Assembly: GCF_014083985.1 (NCBI RefSeq)
Contig: NZ_CP046907.1
Span: 3,386,501 to 3,450,500, forward strand
Source of the DNA: Streptomyces sp. SCUT-3
GTDB lineage: Bacteria > Actinomycetota > Actinomycetes > Streptomycetales > Streptomycetaceae
DNA length: 64,000 bases
Reading direction: 5' to 3'
The position numbers and the translations under genes are program-made. Below are positions 45,938-55,380 of the stretch, one piece after another (positions within the stretch are counted from its first letter, which is position 1; every line of letters begins with the position of its first letter). Under the pieces are notes generated by a model, which did not search any database, was not told where the DNA came from, and worked only from the letters and a program-made list of their open reading frames with translations.

Positions 45938-46004
45938 CCCAGGCGCCGTCGGGCCGCCGGGCCACTTGACCGCCCGGCCGCCCGGCCGCCGGGCCGGCCC
46001 CGCG

Positions 46005-46997
46005 TCAAAGCTTGCGCAGGCTGAGCCGCCGCACCTTGTGGTCGGGGCCCTTGCGCAGGACCAGCCCGGCCCGGCCCCGGGTGGGCAGCACGTTCTCCAC
46101 GAGGTTGGGCCGGTTGACGGTGCGCCACATCAGCCGCGCGTACTCCAGGGCCTCCTCCTCGGAGACCTGGGTGTGCCGGCGGAAGTAGGAGGAGGGGTCC
46201 TGGAAGGCGGTCTCGCGCAGCTTGCGGAACCGCGCCAGGTACCACTGCTCGATGTCCTCGGTGCGGGCGTCGACGTAGACGCTGAAGTCGAAGTAGTCGG
46301 CCAGTGCCACGCGGGTGCGGCCGTCCTTGCCGGGCAGGGCGGGCTGGAGGACGTTGAGCCCCTCGACGATCAGGACGTCGGGGCGGCGGACCACCAGGCG
46401 CTCGCCGGGCACGATGTCGTAGACCAGGTGCGAGTAGACCGGGGCGCTCACCTCGTCCTTGCCGGACTTGACGTCCGCGACGAACCGGGTCAGCGCCCGC
46501 CGGTCGTAGGACTCGGGGAAGCCCTTGCGGGACATCAGGCCGCGGCGTTCCAGTTCGGCGTTGGGCAGCAGGAAGCCGTCGGTGGTGACCAGTTCGACCC
46601 GCGGGTGCTCGGGCCAGCGGGCGAGCAGCGCCTGCAGCAGGCGGGCGGTGGTGGACTTGCCGACCGCGACGCTGCCCGCGACGCCTATGACGAACGGGGT
46701 GCCGGGCTGCGGACCCCGGCCCCGCCCGGTGTCGCCGAGGAAGGTGTTGAGCGCGCCGCGCAGGCCCGAGGACGCCCCCACGTAGAGGTTGAGCAGGCGC
46801 GACAGCGGCAGGTAGATGTCGCGGACCTCGTCCAGGTCGACGACGTCGCCCAGGCCCCGCAGCCGCTCGACCTCCTCGGCGGTCAGCGGCAGCGGGGTGC
46901 GTTCGCGCAGCGCGCTCCACTGGGCACGGGACAGGTCCACGTAGGGGGAGGCGGTCGCGGGCTCGGCGCGGCGGCGCGGCTCGGTCGTCATCGGCAC
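46005..46997 (-). CDS. coaA: Pantothenate kinase, type I
   Basis: First step of coenzyme A synthesis from pantothenate. 330 residues. P-loop [12 protein letters not shown] (105-116), and family segments [20 protein letters not shown] and [23 protein letters not shown] 46997 is likely because CACAAT (47009-47004) ends six bases before it, the spacing of a leaderless start; ATG 46991 is the alternative. Linked in pathway to panD at 12112 and acpS at 49391, which uses CoA. Confidence 0.96.
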   Translation of the reverse strand: MPMTTEPRRRAEPATASPYVDLSRAQWSALRERTPLPLTAEEVERLRGLGDVVDLDEVRDIYLPLSRLLNLYVGASSGLRGALNTFLGDTGRGRGPQPGTPFVIGVAGSVAVGKSTTARLLQALLARWPEHPRVELVTTDGFLLPNAELERRGLMSRKGFPESYDRRALTRFVADVKSGKDEVSAPVYSHLVYDIVPGERLVVRRPDVLIVEGLNVLQPALPGKDGRTRVALADYFDFSVYVDARTEDIEQWYLARFRKLRETAFQDPSSYFRRHTQVSEEEALEYARLMWRTVNRPNLVENVLPTRGRAGLVLRKGPDHKVRRLSLRKL

Positions 46998-47003
46998 GTG
47001 CCC

Positions 47004-47009
47004 ATTGTG
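47004..47009 (-). promoter_or_regulatory. -10 box of leaderless coaA
   Basis: CACAAT on the minus strand, six bases before GTG 46997. Confidence 0.5.
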
Positions 47010-47172
47010 CGCATCCGTCCCGGTGCGGCCGGGTCCCGGGGCGCCGGGGGAGCCGGGGGCGGGGAGGGGCGGTTCGGCGACCGGGGCGTGCACGACCCTG
47101 TCCCCGGGCCGGGGGACGGGGCTACTGTCCGCCGGGGGGACCGCAGACGAGGAGTGCCACAAGGGGGTCCGC

Positions 47173-47406
47173 ATGTCTTTCCTTACGGGATTGTTACGGA
47201 GAAGAGGACGGTTCTCCGCCTCCGACGAGGAGTTCGCGGGGCAGGTGTGCGGCGATCTCAGCGAGGACCTCCCGGACGACGACTTCGGCGAGAACCTCGA
47301 CGACTGGCTGGAGATGTACCACGCCGGGAGCAAACCGCGCTGTGAGGAAATCGAGTACCTCAACCTGTTGCGCGAGGCCGCGGAACGCATAGCGCGAGGC
47401 CGCTGA
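47173..47406 (+). CDS. Small orphan protein, unknown
   Basis: 77 residues. A basic, slightly hydrophobic start ([13 protein letters not shown]) is followed by a strongly acidic part ([20 protein letters not shown]) and an amphipathic C-terminal helix ([20 protein letters not shown]). ATG 47173 has AAGGGGG five bases upstream. Codon third positions fit coding. I do not recognise the family. It precedes glmS by 140 bases. Confidence 0.7.
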   Translation: MSFLTGLLRRRGRFSASDEEFAGQVCGDLSEDLPDDDFGENLDDWLEMYHAGSKPRCEEIEYLNLLREAAERIARGR

Positions 47407-47533
47407 CCCCTTGCCGGAACCCGTCCGGCCGCCGGCTCCGCAAGGTCCGCCGGAGCGTTCTCCCCGGGTTTCCGGGGGGCTTTCGGGGTGCTTTCGGCCC
47501 TCATGGGTGGACAACGGCGGTCCCGGGGCCGCA

Positions 47534-47539
47534 TAAGCT
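47534..47539 (+). promoter_or_regulatory. -10 box of leaderless glmS
   Basis: TAAGCT seven bases before ATG 47547. TGGACA (47508-47513) could be a -35, but at 20 bases it is too far for certainty. No glmS ribozyme was seen. Confidence 0.5.
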
Positions 47540-47546
47540 GGCACGC

Positions 47547-49394
47547 ATGTGCGGAATCGTTGGTTACGTGGGCGCCCAGTCCGCCCTGGACGTCGTCATC
47601 GCCGGTCTGAAGCGGCTGGAGTACCGCGGCTACGACTCGGCGGGGGTCGCGGTGCTCGCGGACAGCGGGCTGGCCTCGGAGAAGAAGGCCGGCAAGCTGG
47701 CCAACCTGGAGAAGGCGCTGTCGGAGCGCCCGCTGCCGGCCGGCACCTGCGGCATCGGCCACACCCGGTGGGCCACCCACGGCGGGCCGACGGACGCCAA
47801 CGCCCACCCCCACCTGGACAACGCGGGCCGGGTGGCGGTCGTGCACAACGGCATCATCGAGAACTTCGCGGCCCTGCGCGCCGAGCTCGCCGAGCGCGGC
47901 CACGAGCTCGCCTCGGAGACCGACACCGAGGTCGTCTCCCACCTGCTCGCCGAGAACTTCTCGGCCTGCGGGGACCTGGCCGAGGCCATGCGGCAGGTCT
48001 GCCGCCGCCTGGACGGCGCCTTCACCCTGGTGGCCGTGCACGCGGACGAGCCCGACGTGGTCGTCGGCGCCCGCCGCAACTCCCCCCTGGTCGTCGGCCG
48101 CGGCGAGGGGGAGAACTTCCTCGCCTCCGACGTCGCCGCCTTCATCGCCCACACCCGCGAGGCGATCGAGCTGGGCCAGGACCAGGTCGTCGAACTGCGC
48201 CGCGACGGCGTCACGGTGACCAACTTCGACGGCACCCCGGCGGACGTGCGCGAGTTCCACGTCGACTGGGACGCCTCGGCCGCCGAGAAGGGCGGCTACG
48301 ACTACTTCATGCTCAAGGAGATCGCCGAGCAGCCCAAGGCGGTCGCCGACACCCTGCTCGGCCGGATCGACGCGAACGGCCGGCTCACCCTGGACGAGGT
48401 GCGCATCCCCGACGCGGTGCTGCGCGAGACCGACAAGATCGTCATCGTGGCCTGCGGCACGGCCTTCCACGCCGGCATGATCGCCAAGTACGCGATCGAG
48501 CACTGGACCCGCATCCCCTGCGAGGTCGAGCTGGCCAGCGAGTTCCGCTACCGGGACCCGATCCTCAACCCGCGCACCCTGGTCGTGGCCATCTCCCAGT
48601 CCGGCGAGACGATGGACACGCTGATGGCGCTGCGGCACGCCCGCGAGCAGGGCTCCAAGGTCCTCGCCATCTGCAACACCAACGGCTCCACCATCCCGCG
48701 CGAGTCGGACGCCGTGCTCTACACGCACGCCGGCCCCGAGGTCGCCGTCGCCTCCACCAAGGCGTTCCTGACCCAGCTGGTCGCCTGCTACCTGGTCGCC
48801 CTCTACCTCGGGCAGGTCCGCGGCACCAAGTGGGGCGACGAGATCACCTCCGTGATCCAGGAGCTGGCCGACATCTCCCGGCAGGTCGACCAGGTCCTGG
48901 AGACCATGGAGCCGGTGCGCGAGCTGGCCCGCTCCCTCAAGGACAAGAACACCGTCCTGTTCCTGGGCCGGCACGTCGGCTACCCGGTGGCGCTGGAGGG
49001 CGCGCTCAAGCTCAAGGAGCTCGCCTACATGCACGCCGAGGGCTTCGCCGCCGGCGAGCTCAAGCACGGCCCGATCGCGCTCATCGAGGACGACCTGCCG
49101 GTCGTCGTCGTGGTGCCCTCGCCGCGCGGCCGCTCCGTGCTGCACGACAAGATCGTCTCCAACATCCAGGAGATCCGGGCCCGCGGCGCCCGCACCATCG
49201 TGATCGCCGAGGAGGGCGACGAGGCGGTCGTCCCCTACGCCGACCACCTGATCCGCATCCCGGCCACCCCGGTGCTGCTCCAGCCGCTGGTCTCCACCGT
49301 CCCGCTGCAGGTCTTCGCCTGCGAACTGGCCACCGCCCGCGGCAACGAGGTGGACCAGCCGCGCAACCTCGCCAAGTCGGTGACGGTGGAGTGA
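47547..49394 (+). CDS. glmS: Glutamine-fructose-6-phosphate aminotransferase
   Basis: Makes glucosamine-6-phosphate, the entry to amino-sugar and wall synthesis. 615 residues. N-terminal glutaminase with Cys2 as nucleophile (MCGIVGYVG), HTRWATHG and HNGIIEN; two sugar-isomerase domains with CGTAFHA and SQSGETMDT; the C-terminus [13 protein letters not shown] is complete. The acpS start GTG overlaps its stop (GTGA), so the two are coupled. Confidence 0.99.
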   Translation: MCGIVGYVGAQSALDVVIAGLKRLEYRGYDSAGVAVLADSGLASEKKAGKLANLEKALSERPLPAGTCGIGHTRWATHGGPTDANAHPHLDNAGRVAVVHNGIIENFAALRAELAERGHELASETDTEVVSHLLAENFSACGDLAEAMRQVCRRLDGAFTLVAVHADEPDVVVGARRNSPLVVGRGEGENFLASDVAAFIAHTREAIELGQDQVVELRRDGVTVTNFDGTPADVREFHVDWDASAAEKGGYDYFMLKEIAEQPKAVADTLLGRIDANGRLTLDEVRIPDAVLRETDKIVIVACGTAFHAGMIAKYAIEHWTRIPCEVELASEFRYRDPILNPRTLVVAISQSGETMDTLMALRHAREQGSKVLAICNTNGSTIPRESDAVLYTHAGPEVAVASTKAFLTQLVACYLVALYLGQVRGTKWGDEITSVIQELADISRQVDQVLETMEPVRELARSLKDKNTVLFLGRHVGYPVALEGALKLKELAYMHAEGFAAGELKHGPIALIEDDLPVVVVVPSPRGRSVLHDKIVSNIQEIRARGARTIVIAEEGDEAVVPYADHLIRIPATPVLLQPLVSTVPLQVFACELATARGNEVDQPRNLAKSVTVE

Positions 49395-49759
49395 TCGTCG
49401 GGGTCGGCATCGACGTCGCGGAGACGGACCGCTTCGGCCTGTCCCTGGAACGCACCCCCGGGCTGGCCGAGCGGCTCTTCACCCACGACGAGCTGCACCT
49501 GCCCGGCGGCGCCCGGCGCGGCACCGCCTCGCTGGCCGCCCGGTTCGCCGCCAAGGAGGCCCTGGCCAAGGCGCTCGGCGCGCCCGCCGGCCTGCACTGG
49601 AAGGACGCCGAGGTCGTCACCGAGGACTCGGGCCGCCCCCGGCTCGAGGTGACCGGTACGGTGGCCGCGCGCGCGGCCGAACTCGGCGTGCGCACCTGGC
49701 ACGTGTCGCTCAGTCACGACGCCGGCGTGGCCTCGGCCGTGGTGATCGCCGAGGGCTGA
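49391..49759 (+). CDS. acpS: Holo-acyl carrier protein synthase
   Basis: Transfers 4'-phosphopantetheine from CoA to acyl carrier proteins. 122 residues. Metal ligands Asp8 ([12 protein letters not shown]) and Glu56 ([12 protein letters not shown]) are present, as is [16 protein letters not shown] 49391 overlaps the glmS stop by four bases. nnrE/D follows after 139 bases. Confidence 0.97.
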   Translation: MIVGVGIDVAETDRFGLSLERTPGLAERLFTHDELHLPGGARRGTASLAARFAAKEALAKALGAPAGLHWKDAEVVTEDSGRPRLEVTGTVAARAAELGVRTWHVSLSHDAGVASAVVIAEG

Positions 49760-49898
49760 CCGCCCGGGACGCACGGCCCGCCGGACCGCCCCGCCTGACC
49801 GCCCCGCGGCGCCGGGGCGGCCCGGCGGGCCGGGGCCGACCGGGCGGCAGCGGGTCGGGCGAGGGCTGATCCGCCGTCGGCGGGGGCAGGAGGAGTGC

Positions 49899-51377
49899 AT
49901 GCGCAGCGCACACACGGTCCACGACGTCCGCGCCGCCGAGGCCGCGCTGATGGCCCGCCTGCCCGAGGGCGCGCTGATGCAGCGCGCCGCCACGGGGCTG
50001 GCCGCCGTCTGCGCCGGGGTGCTCGGCGGCGCCTACGGGACGCGGGTGGTGCTGCTCGTCGGCAGCGGCGCGAACGGCGGTGACGCCCTGTACGCCGGGG
50101 CCCGCCTCGCCCGGCGCGGGGCCTCGGTGACCGCCGTCCTGCTCTCCCCGGGCAAGGCGTACCCCGACGGGCTGGCCGCGCTGCGGTCGGCCGGCGGCCG
50201 TACGACCGGCGACCCGGCCGCCGGGGAGGAACTGGTGCGCCGGGCGGACCTGGTGGTCGACGGGATCGTCGGCATCGGCGGGCGCGGGGGGCTGCGTGGC
50301 GCGGCCGTGCCCCTGGCCCGCGCCGCGGCCGGCTCGGGCGCGGCGGTGGTCGCCGTCGACCTGCCCAGCGGGGTGGACGCCGACACCGGCGAGGTGGCAG
50401 GGGAGGCGGTGCGGGCCGACGTCACGGTCACCTTCGGCACCCACAAGCCGGGCCTGCTCGTCGACCCGGCTGCCGGGTTCGCCGGAACGGTCCACCTGGT
50501 CGACATCGGGCTGGGCCCCGACCTGCCCGGCCCCGCGGTGCAGGCGCTGCAGCACGCGGACGTGGCGGCCCTGCTGCCCGTCCCCGGCGCGCGCAGCGAC
50601 AAGTACCGGCGCGGGGTGCTCGGCGTGGCGGCCGGGTCGGCCCGCTACCCCGGGGCGGCGGTGCTCGCCGTCGCGGGCGCGCTGCACGGCGGGGCCGGCG
50701 CCGTGCGCTACGCCGGGTCCGCCGCCCGGGAGGTGATCGCCCGCTTCCCCGAGACCCTGGTCAGCACGGGACGGCCCTCGCAGGCCGGCCGGGTGCAGGC
50801 GTGGGCGGTCGGACCGGGGGCGGGGGAGGACGCGTCGGCGCGGGTGGCGCTGGAGGACGCACTGGCCTCGGACGTGCCCGTGCTGGTCGACGCGGACGGA
50901 CTCAGGCACCTGAAGGGGCTGGGACGCCCCGCGCGCGGGGCGCTCGCCGGGCGCACCGCCGAGGTACTGCTGACCCCGCACGCCGGGGAGGCGGCGGCGC
51001 TGCTGGACGTCGCCCGCGAGGACGTCGAGGCCCGGCGGCTGGAGCACGTGCGCCGACTGGCCGACGCCTACGGGGCGACGGTGCTGCTCAAGGGCTCGAC
51101 CACACTGGTCGCCGCGCCGGGCGGCGGCCCGGTGCGGGCCAACCCGACCGGAACCGGCTGGCTGGCCACCGCCGGCAGCGGCGACGTGCTGTCGGGGCTG
51201 GCGGGCTCGCTGCTGGCGAGCGGACTGAGCGCGTTCGACGCCGGTTCGGCCGCCGCCTACCTGCACGGACTGGCCGGACGGCGGGCGGCCGGCCGCGACG
51301 GCGCCCCCTTCGGCGCCCACGAACTGGCCGGTGAACTCCCCGCCGCCTGGCGCGACGTGCGCGGCGCCGCGCACTGA
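49899..51377 (+). CDS. nnr: Bifunctional NAD(P)HX epimerase and dehydratase
   Basis: Repairs hydrated NADH and NADPH. 492 residues. The N-terminal epimerase domain has GSGANGGDALYAG (about 51-63) and VDLPSGVDADTGE; the C-terminal ADP-dependent dehydratase has WAVGPGAGED, DADGLRHL, LLTPHAGE, KGSTTLVA and the ATP-site TAGSGDVLSGL. ATG 49899 follows AGGAGG. Fusion of the two activities is usual in bacteria. Operon-like with acpS upstream and alr downstream. Confidence 0.96.
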   Translation: MRSAHTVHDVRAAEAALMARLPEGALMQRAATGLAAVCAGVLGGAYGTRVVLLVGSGANGGDALYAGARLARRGASVTAVLLSPGKAYPDGLAALRSAGGRTTGDPAAGEELVRRADLVVDGIVGIGGRGGLRGAAVPLARAAAGSGAAVVAVDLPSGVDADTGEVAGEAVRADVTVTFGTHKPGLLVDPAAGFAGTVHLVDIGLGPDLPGPAVQALQHADVAALLPVPGARSDKYRRGVLGVAAGSARYPGAAVLAVAGALHGGAGAVRYAGSAAREVIARFPETLVSTGRPSQAGRVQAWAVGPGAGEDASARVALEDALASDVPVLVDADGLRHLKGLGRPARGALAGRTAEVLLTPHAGEAAALLDVAREDVEARRLEHVRRLADAYGATVLLKGSTTLVAAPGGGPVRANPTGTGWLATAGSGDVLSGLAGSLLASGLSAFDAGSAAAYLHGLAGRRAAGRDGAPFGAHELAGELPAAWRDVRGAAH

Positions 51378-51410
51378 CCCCGCGCCCGCCCGGGCCTTCC
51401 GCCGCCCCGG

Positions 51411-51502
51411 ACGGCCCGTGCAGCCTGTCGGCCCGACGGCCCCGTGCAGCCTGTCGGCCCGACGGCCCGTGCAGCCTGTCGGCCCGACGGCCCCGTGCAG
51501 CC
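51411..51502. repeat. Tandem 25-26 bp repeats between nnr and alr
   Basis: Unit ACGGCCCGTGCAGCCTGTCG plus GCCCG: three full copies (51411-51435, 51436-51461 with one extra C, 51462-51486) and a partial fourth to 51502. Non-coding, low-decay, so recent expansion is likely. Nothing else was seen in this 263-base gap apart from the alr promoter-like box. Confidence 0.9.
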
Positions 51503-51640
51503 CCGTGCGGCCCCGCGTCGCGACACGCCCCGGCGGCCCGTACCGGTGGCGGGAGGGGGGAGGGGCCGGCCGGCCCGGCGCGGCTTCCTGCCGGGCTCCC
51601 CTCCCGGGGCCCGCCGGGCCCCGGTGAGACACTGGCGGGG

Positions 51641-52813
51641 ATGGAGACTTCGATGCGCGCCCGGGCCGAGGTGGATCTGGCCGCGGTACGGGACAACGTC
51701 CGGGCCCTGCGGGCCCGCGCCGGGAACGCCCAGCTCATGGCAGTGGTCAAGTCCGACGCCTACGGCCACGGCATGGTGCCCTGCGCGAGGGCCGCGGTGC
51801 AGGCCGGGGCCACCTGGCTGGGCACGGCCCTGCCCGAGGAGGCGCTGGCGCTGCGCGCCGCCGGCATCGGCCCCGGGCAGGCCCGAGTGCTGTGCTGGGT
51901 GTGGACCCCGGGCGGCCCGTGGCAGGAGGCGGTCGAGGCGGACGTCGACGTCTCGGTCAGCGCCCCATGGGCGCTGGAGGAGGCCGCCGCCGCGGCCCGC
52001 GCCGCGGGCCGGACGGCCAGGGTGCACCTCAAGGCCGACACCGGCCTGGGCCGGGCGGGCTGCCAGCCCGCCGACTGGCCCGAGCTGGTCGCGGCCGCCC
52101 GCGCCGCCGAGGCCGAGGGCACCGTGAAGGTGACCGGCCTGTGGTCCCACTTCGCCTGCGCCGACGAGCCCGGGCACCCCTCGATCGCCGCCCAGCTGGC
52201 GTCCTTCCGGGAGGCCGTGGAGCACGCGGAGCGGGCCGGGATCGACCCCGAGGTGCGCCACCACGCCAACTCCCCGGCCCTGCTGACCCTTCCCGAGTCG
52301 CACTTCGACCTGGTCCGCAGCGGCGTCTCGGTCTACGGCATCTCGCCGGTGCCGCAGATCGCCGGGCCGGCCGAGTTCGGGCTCCGCCCGGCCATGACGC
52401 TCAGCGCCTCCCTCTCCCTGGTCAAGAAGGTGCCCGGCGGGCACGGCGTCAGCTACGGACACCACTACACCACCCCGGGGGAGACGACCTTGGCGCTCGT
52501 GCCCGTCGGGTACGCCGACGGCGTCCCGCGCCACGCCTCCGGCACCGGCCCCGTGCTGGTGGCCGGGAAGTGGCGCACGGTCGCGGGGCGGGTGGCCATG
52601 GACCAGTTCGTGGTGGACCTGGGCGGGGACACCGCCGGGGCTGGCGAGCGGGCGGTGCTGTTCGGGCCCGGCGACGCGGGGGAGCCGACGGCCGAGGACT
52701 GGGCCCGCGCGGCGGGCACCATCGCCTACGAGATCGTCACCCGGATCGGCCGGCGGGTGCCCCGGGTGTACCTGGGGGAGCTCCCCGCGGACGGGGAAGC
52801 CCGGCCCCGATGA
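51641..52813 (+). CDS. alr: Alanine racemase
   Basis: Makes D-alanine for peptidoglycan with pyridoxal phosphate. 390 residues. The cofactor Lys37 lies in AVVKSDAYGHG and the opposite-face Tyr272 in GVSYGHHYTTPGE; both catalytic residues are intact. ATG 51641 gives METSMRARAEVDL; ATG 51653 is an alternative. A weak -10-like GACACT (51628-51633) ends seven bases before it. Its TGA overlaps the next ATG (ATGA). Confidence 0.97.
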   Translation: METSMRARAEVDLAAVRDNVRALRARAGNAQLMAVVKSDAYGHGMVPCARAAVQAGATWLGTALPEEALALRAAGIGPGQARVLCWVWTPGGPWQEAVEADVDVSVSAPWALEEAAAAARAAGRTARVHLKADTGLGRAGCQPADWPELVAAARAAEAEGTVKVTGLWSHFACADEPGHPSIAAQLASFREAVEHAERAGIDPEVRHHANSPALLTLPESHFDLVRSGVSVYGISPVPQIAGPAEFGLRPAMTLSASLSLVKKVPGGHGVSYGHHYTTPGETTLALVPVGYADGVPRHASGTGPVLVAGKWRTVAGRVAMDQFVVDLGGDTAGAGERAVLFGPGDAGEPTAEDWARAAGTIAYEIVTRIGRRVPRVYLGELPADGEARPR

Positions 52814-54114
52814 CCGACCACGCAGCACGGGCAGCCGCAGGCGGCGCGGGCCGCCGCGCCGCCGACGCGGTGGGCCGCCGGTCCCGGGCGGGCGGCCTGG
52901 GCCCGGTCGTGGGCGTGGCGGCCGCGGGCGCCGCCGTCGGGGTGGCCCTGGAGCGCATGACGGTCGGCCGGTCGGTGCGCCGCAGGGCCCGGCTGGCACT
53001 GGACACAGCGGGGCCCTTCGGCACGTTGCGCGGCACGCCCGTGACGGTGACCGCCGAGGACGGCACCGAGCTGTACTGCGAGACGGAACCGGGCCCTGAA
53101 CAGCGGGAGCGCCCGCGCCGCCGGTACCGCGACGGCCGGTGGCGCACGGGCCCGCTCCGCCCCCGCCGGCGGGCGGTCCCCGCCCCGCTGACCGTGGTGT
53201 TCTGCCACGGCTACTGCCTCACCCAGGACTCCTGGCACTTCCAGCGCGCCGCGCTGCGCGGCCGCGTGCGCGCCGTCTACTGGGACCAGCGCAGCCACGG
53301 CCGGTCCGGCCTGGGACGTGCCGGGGCCGCGGGCGAGCCGGTCGGCATCGACCGGCTGGGGCGCGACCTGAAGGCGGTCCTGGACGCGCTCGTCCCCGAG
53401 GGGCCCGTGGTCCTCGCCGGGCACTCCATGGGCGGCATGACGGTGATGGCGTTCGCCGACCAGTACCCGCAGTACGTGCGGGAGCGGGTCGCGGGCGTGA
53501 TGCTGGTGGGCACCTCGGCGGGCAGGCTGGGCACGGTGACGCTGGGCCTGCCGGCCGTTGGCGCCCGCGCCCTGCACCGGGTCGTCCCCGGCCTCCTGCG
53601 GGCCCTGAGCACCCAGGTGGACCTGGTGGAGCGGGGCCGACGGGCGACCGCCGACCTGTTCGCGACCGTGGTCAAGCGCTACGCCTTCGGCTCGTACGTC
53701 GACCCGGTGGTGGCCCGGTTCGCCGAGCGGATGCTGGAGTCCACGCCCATCGACGTGGTCGCCGAGTTCTTCCCAGCCTTCACCCAGCACGAGAAGGCGG
53801 AGGCGCTGGCCGCCCTGGAGGGCGTGCCCACCCTGGTGCTGGCCGGCGACGGCGACCTGCTCACCCCGGCCGACCACAGCGCGGCGATAGCCGAGGCGCT
53901 GCCGGACGCCGTCCTGGTCGTGGTGGAGGACGCGGGGCACCTGGTGATGATGGAGCACCCCGGGACGGTCAACCGCGAGATGGCCGCCCTGCTGGTGCGG
54001 GCCGCCGAACGCGCCGGGGCGCCCCTGCCCGACGCCGTGCGCGAGTCGGCCCGCGGCCCGGAGGACGGGCCCGCCCGGCGGCCGAAGGGCGGTCCGCCGC
54101 CCGGCGCCGCGTAA
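52810..54114 (+). CDS. Alpha/beta hydrolase with N-terminal hydrophobic segment
   Basis: 434 residues. The substrate is unknown. Catalytic Ser206 is in LAGHSMGGMT, the likely Asp is 347 or 349 (AGDGDLLTP) and His377 is in DAGHLVMMEHP. An N-terminal segment of about 35-60 (GPVVGVAAAGAAVGVALERM) could anchor it to the membrane. Residues 85-125 carry an Arg-rich insert (RERPRRRYRDGRWRTGPLRP). It is coupled to alr by a four-base overlap, and tsaE follows 11 bases after the stop. Confidence 0.92.
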   Translation: MTDHAARAAAGGAGRRAADAVGRRSRAGGLGPVVGVAAAGAAVGVALERMTVGRSVRRRARLALDTAGPFGTLRGTPVTVTAEDGTELYCETEPGPEQRERPRRRYRDGRWRTGPLRPRRRAVPAPLTVVFCHGYCLTQDSWHFQRAALRGRVRAVYWDQRSHGRSGLGRAGAAGEPVGIDRLGRDLKAVLDALVPEGPVVLAGHSMGGMTVMAFADQYPQYVRERVAGVMLVGTSAGRLGTVTLGLPAVGARALHRVVPGLLRALSTQVDLVERGRRATADLFATVVKRYAFGSYVDPVVARFAERMLESTPIDVVAEFFPAFTQHEKAEALAALEGVPTLVLAGDGDLLTPADHSAAIAEALPDAVLVVVEDAGHLVMMEHPGTVNREMAALLVRAAERAGAPLPDAVRESARGPEDGPARRPKGGPPPGAA

Positions 54115-54117
54115 CAT
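54112..54117 (+). promoter_or_regulatory. -10 box inside the hydrolase stop
   Basis: TAACAT starts on the TAA of the upstream gene and ends eight bases before ATG 54126, so tsaE can be made from a leaderless transcript of its own. Confidence 0.5.
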
Positions 54118-54125
54118 CCGAGGAC

Positions 54126-54761
54126 ATGGAACGACCGACCGGCCCCGCCGCCCCCGCCGCCGACCCGGCGGCCGACCGCCCCGTCACCGGTCCCACCGGC
54201 ACCGGCCCCGCCGTCACCCGCCCGACAGGCACCGGGCCCACCGTCACCGTCACCGCGGACACCCCCGAGCGGATGCGCGAGCTGGGCCGCCGCACGGCCG
54301 CCCTGCTGCGCGCCGGCGACCTGGTGCTGCTCTCCGGCCACCTGGGTGCGGGCAAGACCACGTTCACCCGCGGCCTGGGCGAGGGCCTCGGCGTGCGCGG
54401 CGCAGTGACCTCCCCGACGTTCGTCATCGCCCGGGTCCACCCCTCCCTGCGGCAGGGTCCCCCGCTCGTGCACGTCGACGCCTACCGCCTCGGCGGCGGG
54501 CTGGAGGAGATGGAGGACCTCGACCTGGACGTCTCCCTGCCGGAGTCGGTGGTCGTCGTGGAGTGGGGCGAGGGCAAGGTCGAGGAGCTCTCCGAGGCGC
54601 GGCTGCAGATCGTCGTCGAGCGGCAGCTCGGAGGCGCCGACGGGGACGGGGACGCGGGCGCGGGTGAGGACGGGGACGACCCGCGACGGGTGACGTTCAC
54701 CGGGATCGGCCCCCGCTGGGCGGACGTCCGCCTGGAGGACCTCGCGCCGGAAGGCGTGTAG
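54126..54761 (+). CDS. tsaE: tRNA t6A synthesis ATPase TsaE
   Basis: Partner of TsaB and TsaD in making t6A37 in tRNAs that read ANN codons. 211 residues. P-loop GHLGAGKTT (71-79), TSPTFVIAR, HVDAYRLGG and VVVVEWGEG are the family motifs. About 45 N-terminal residues are a Pro/Thr/Gly-rich extension with repeats (VTGPTGTGPAVTRPTGTGP), and there is an acidic insert GGADGDGDAGAGEDGDD near the end. The remaining tsa genes are at 56087-58486. Confidence 0.95.
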   Translation: MERPTGPAAPAADPAADRPVTGPTGTGPAVTRPTGTGPTVTVTADTPERMRELGRRTAALLRAGDLVLLSGHLGAGKTTFTRGLGEGLGVRGAVTSPTFVIARVHPSLRQGPPLVHVDAYRLGGGLEEMEDLDLDVSLPESVVVVEWGEGKVEELSEARLQIVVERQLGGADGDGDAGAGEDGDDPRRVTFTGIGPRWADVRLEDLAPEGV

Positions 54762-54858
54762 CCCGTCCGGCCGCCGGCGCCGGGGCCGCCGCGAGCCGGG
54801 GCCGCCGGGCGGGACCGCGCCCGGTGCGCCGGGGGCCGGACGGCCCCCGCGCCCGGTT

Positions 54859-54877
54859 TTCCGACACGGTGTCGGAA
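54859..54877. promoter_or_regulatory. Perfect 19-base interrupted palindrome
   Basis: TTCCGACAC-G-GTGTCGGAA, nine-base arms around one central base, 82 bases before the small gene at 54960 and 97 after tsaE. It looks like a dimeric-regulator operator; it could also act as a tsaE terminator, although no T-run follows. Confidence 0.6.
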
Positions 54878-54959
54878 CGATGTTGCGTCCGGTGTGTCCG
54901 GCGTGTTCACATGGAGGCGAGTGTCAGGGAGACCCGACCCCCTGCGCCAGGAGGCACTC

Positions 54960-55184
54960 ATGTCGGACCGGAACACGAACGACGCGGCCGGCGACCGGGC
55001 GCGCCACGAACGGTCCGAGGCCCCGGCGCCGCAGCGGCGCCCCGGGGACGACGGCCGCCCCCACCCGCATCCGTACGCCGACCCGCACGCGGCCTCCATG
55101 GAGGAGCTGCTGGCGTCCTGCGCCGCCGCGAACGCGGTCTCCACGCCCCCCGAAGCCCCCGACGACACCCACCGCGCCGCCTGA
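54960..55184 (+). CDS. Small hydrophilic orphan protein
   Basis: 74 residues. A charged, His/Pro-rich first half (RRPGDDGRPHPHPYADPHAA) is followed by the only structured-looking part, SMEELLASCAAANAVSTPPE, with one Cys. Ribosome site AGGAGG seven bases before ATG 54960 decides the start. The perfect palindrome at 54859 is upstream. I do not recognise the family. Confidence 0.7.
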   Translation: MSDRNTNDAAGDRARHERSEAPAPQRRPGDDGRPHPHPYADPHAASMEELLASCAAANAVSTPPEAPDDTHRAA

Positions 55185-55380
55185 GGCCCTGCCCGGGGCC
55201 CTGCCCTGGGTCCGCTGTCGCGCCGCCCGGGAACGCGGGCGTCCGCGGGCCCGTCGGCACACTGGGGAGGGCGCACGCCGCGTGGCGCGCGCCCCTTCTG
55301 TGAAGGCCCGCTCCGGCCGGTGCCGGACCACCACGGCCGGCGTCGGACCACGGCGGCCGGTGCCGGACCGGACGGCCGCG

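Noticed and set aside
47407-47546. glmS ribozyme or DasR site upstream of glmS
   Set aside because: No ribozyme core was seen and no ACTGGTCTAGACCACT-like sequence; the start appears leaderless.
46005-49247. Minus-strand frame extending coaA to more than 1,000 residues
   Set aside because: The upstream part is opposite glmS and lacks a start signal; coaA has its full family length from 46997.
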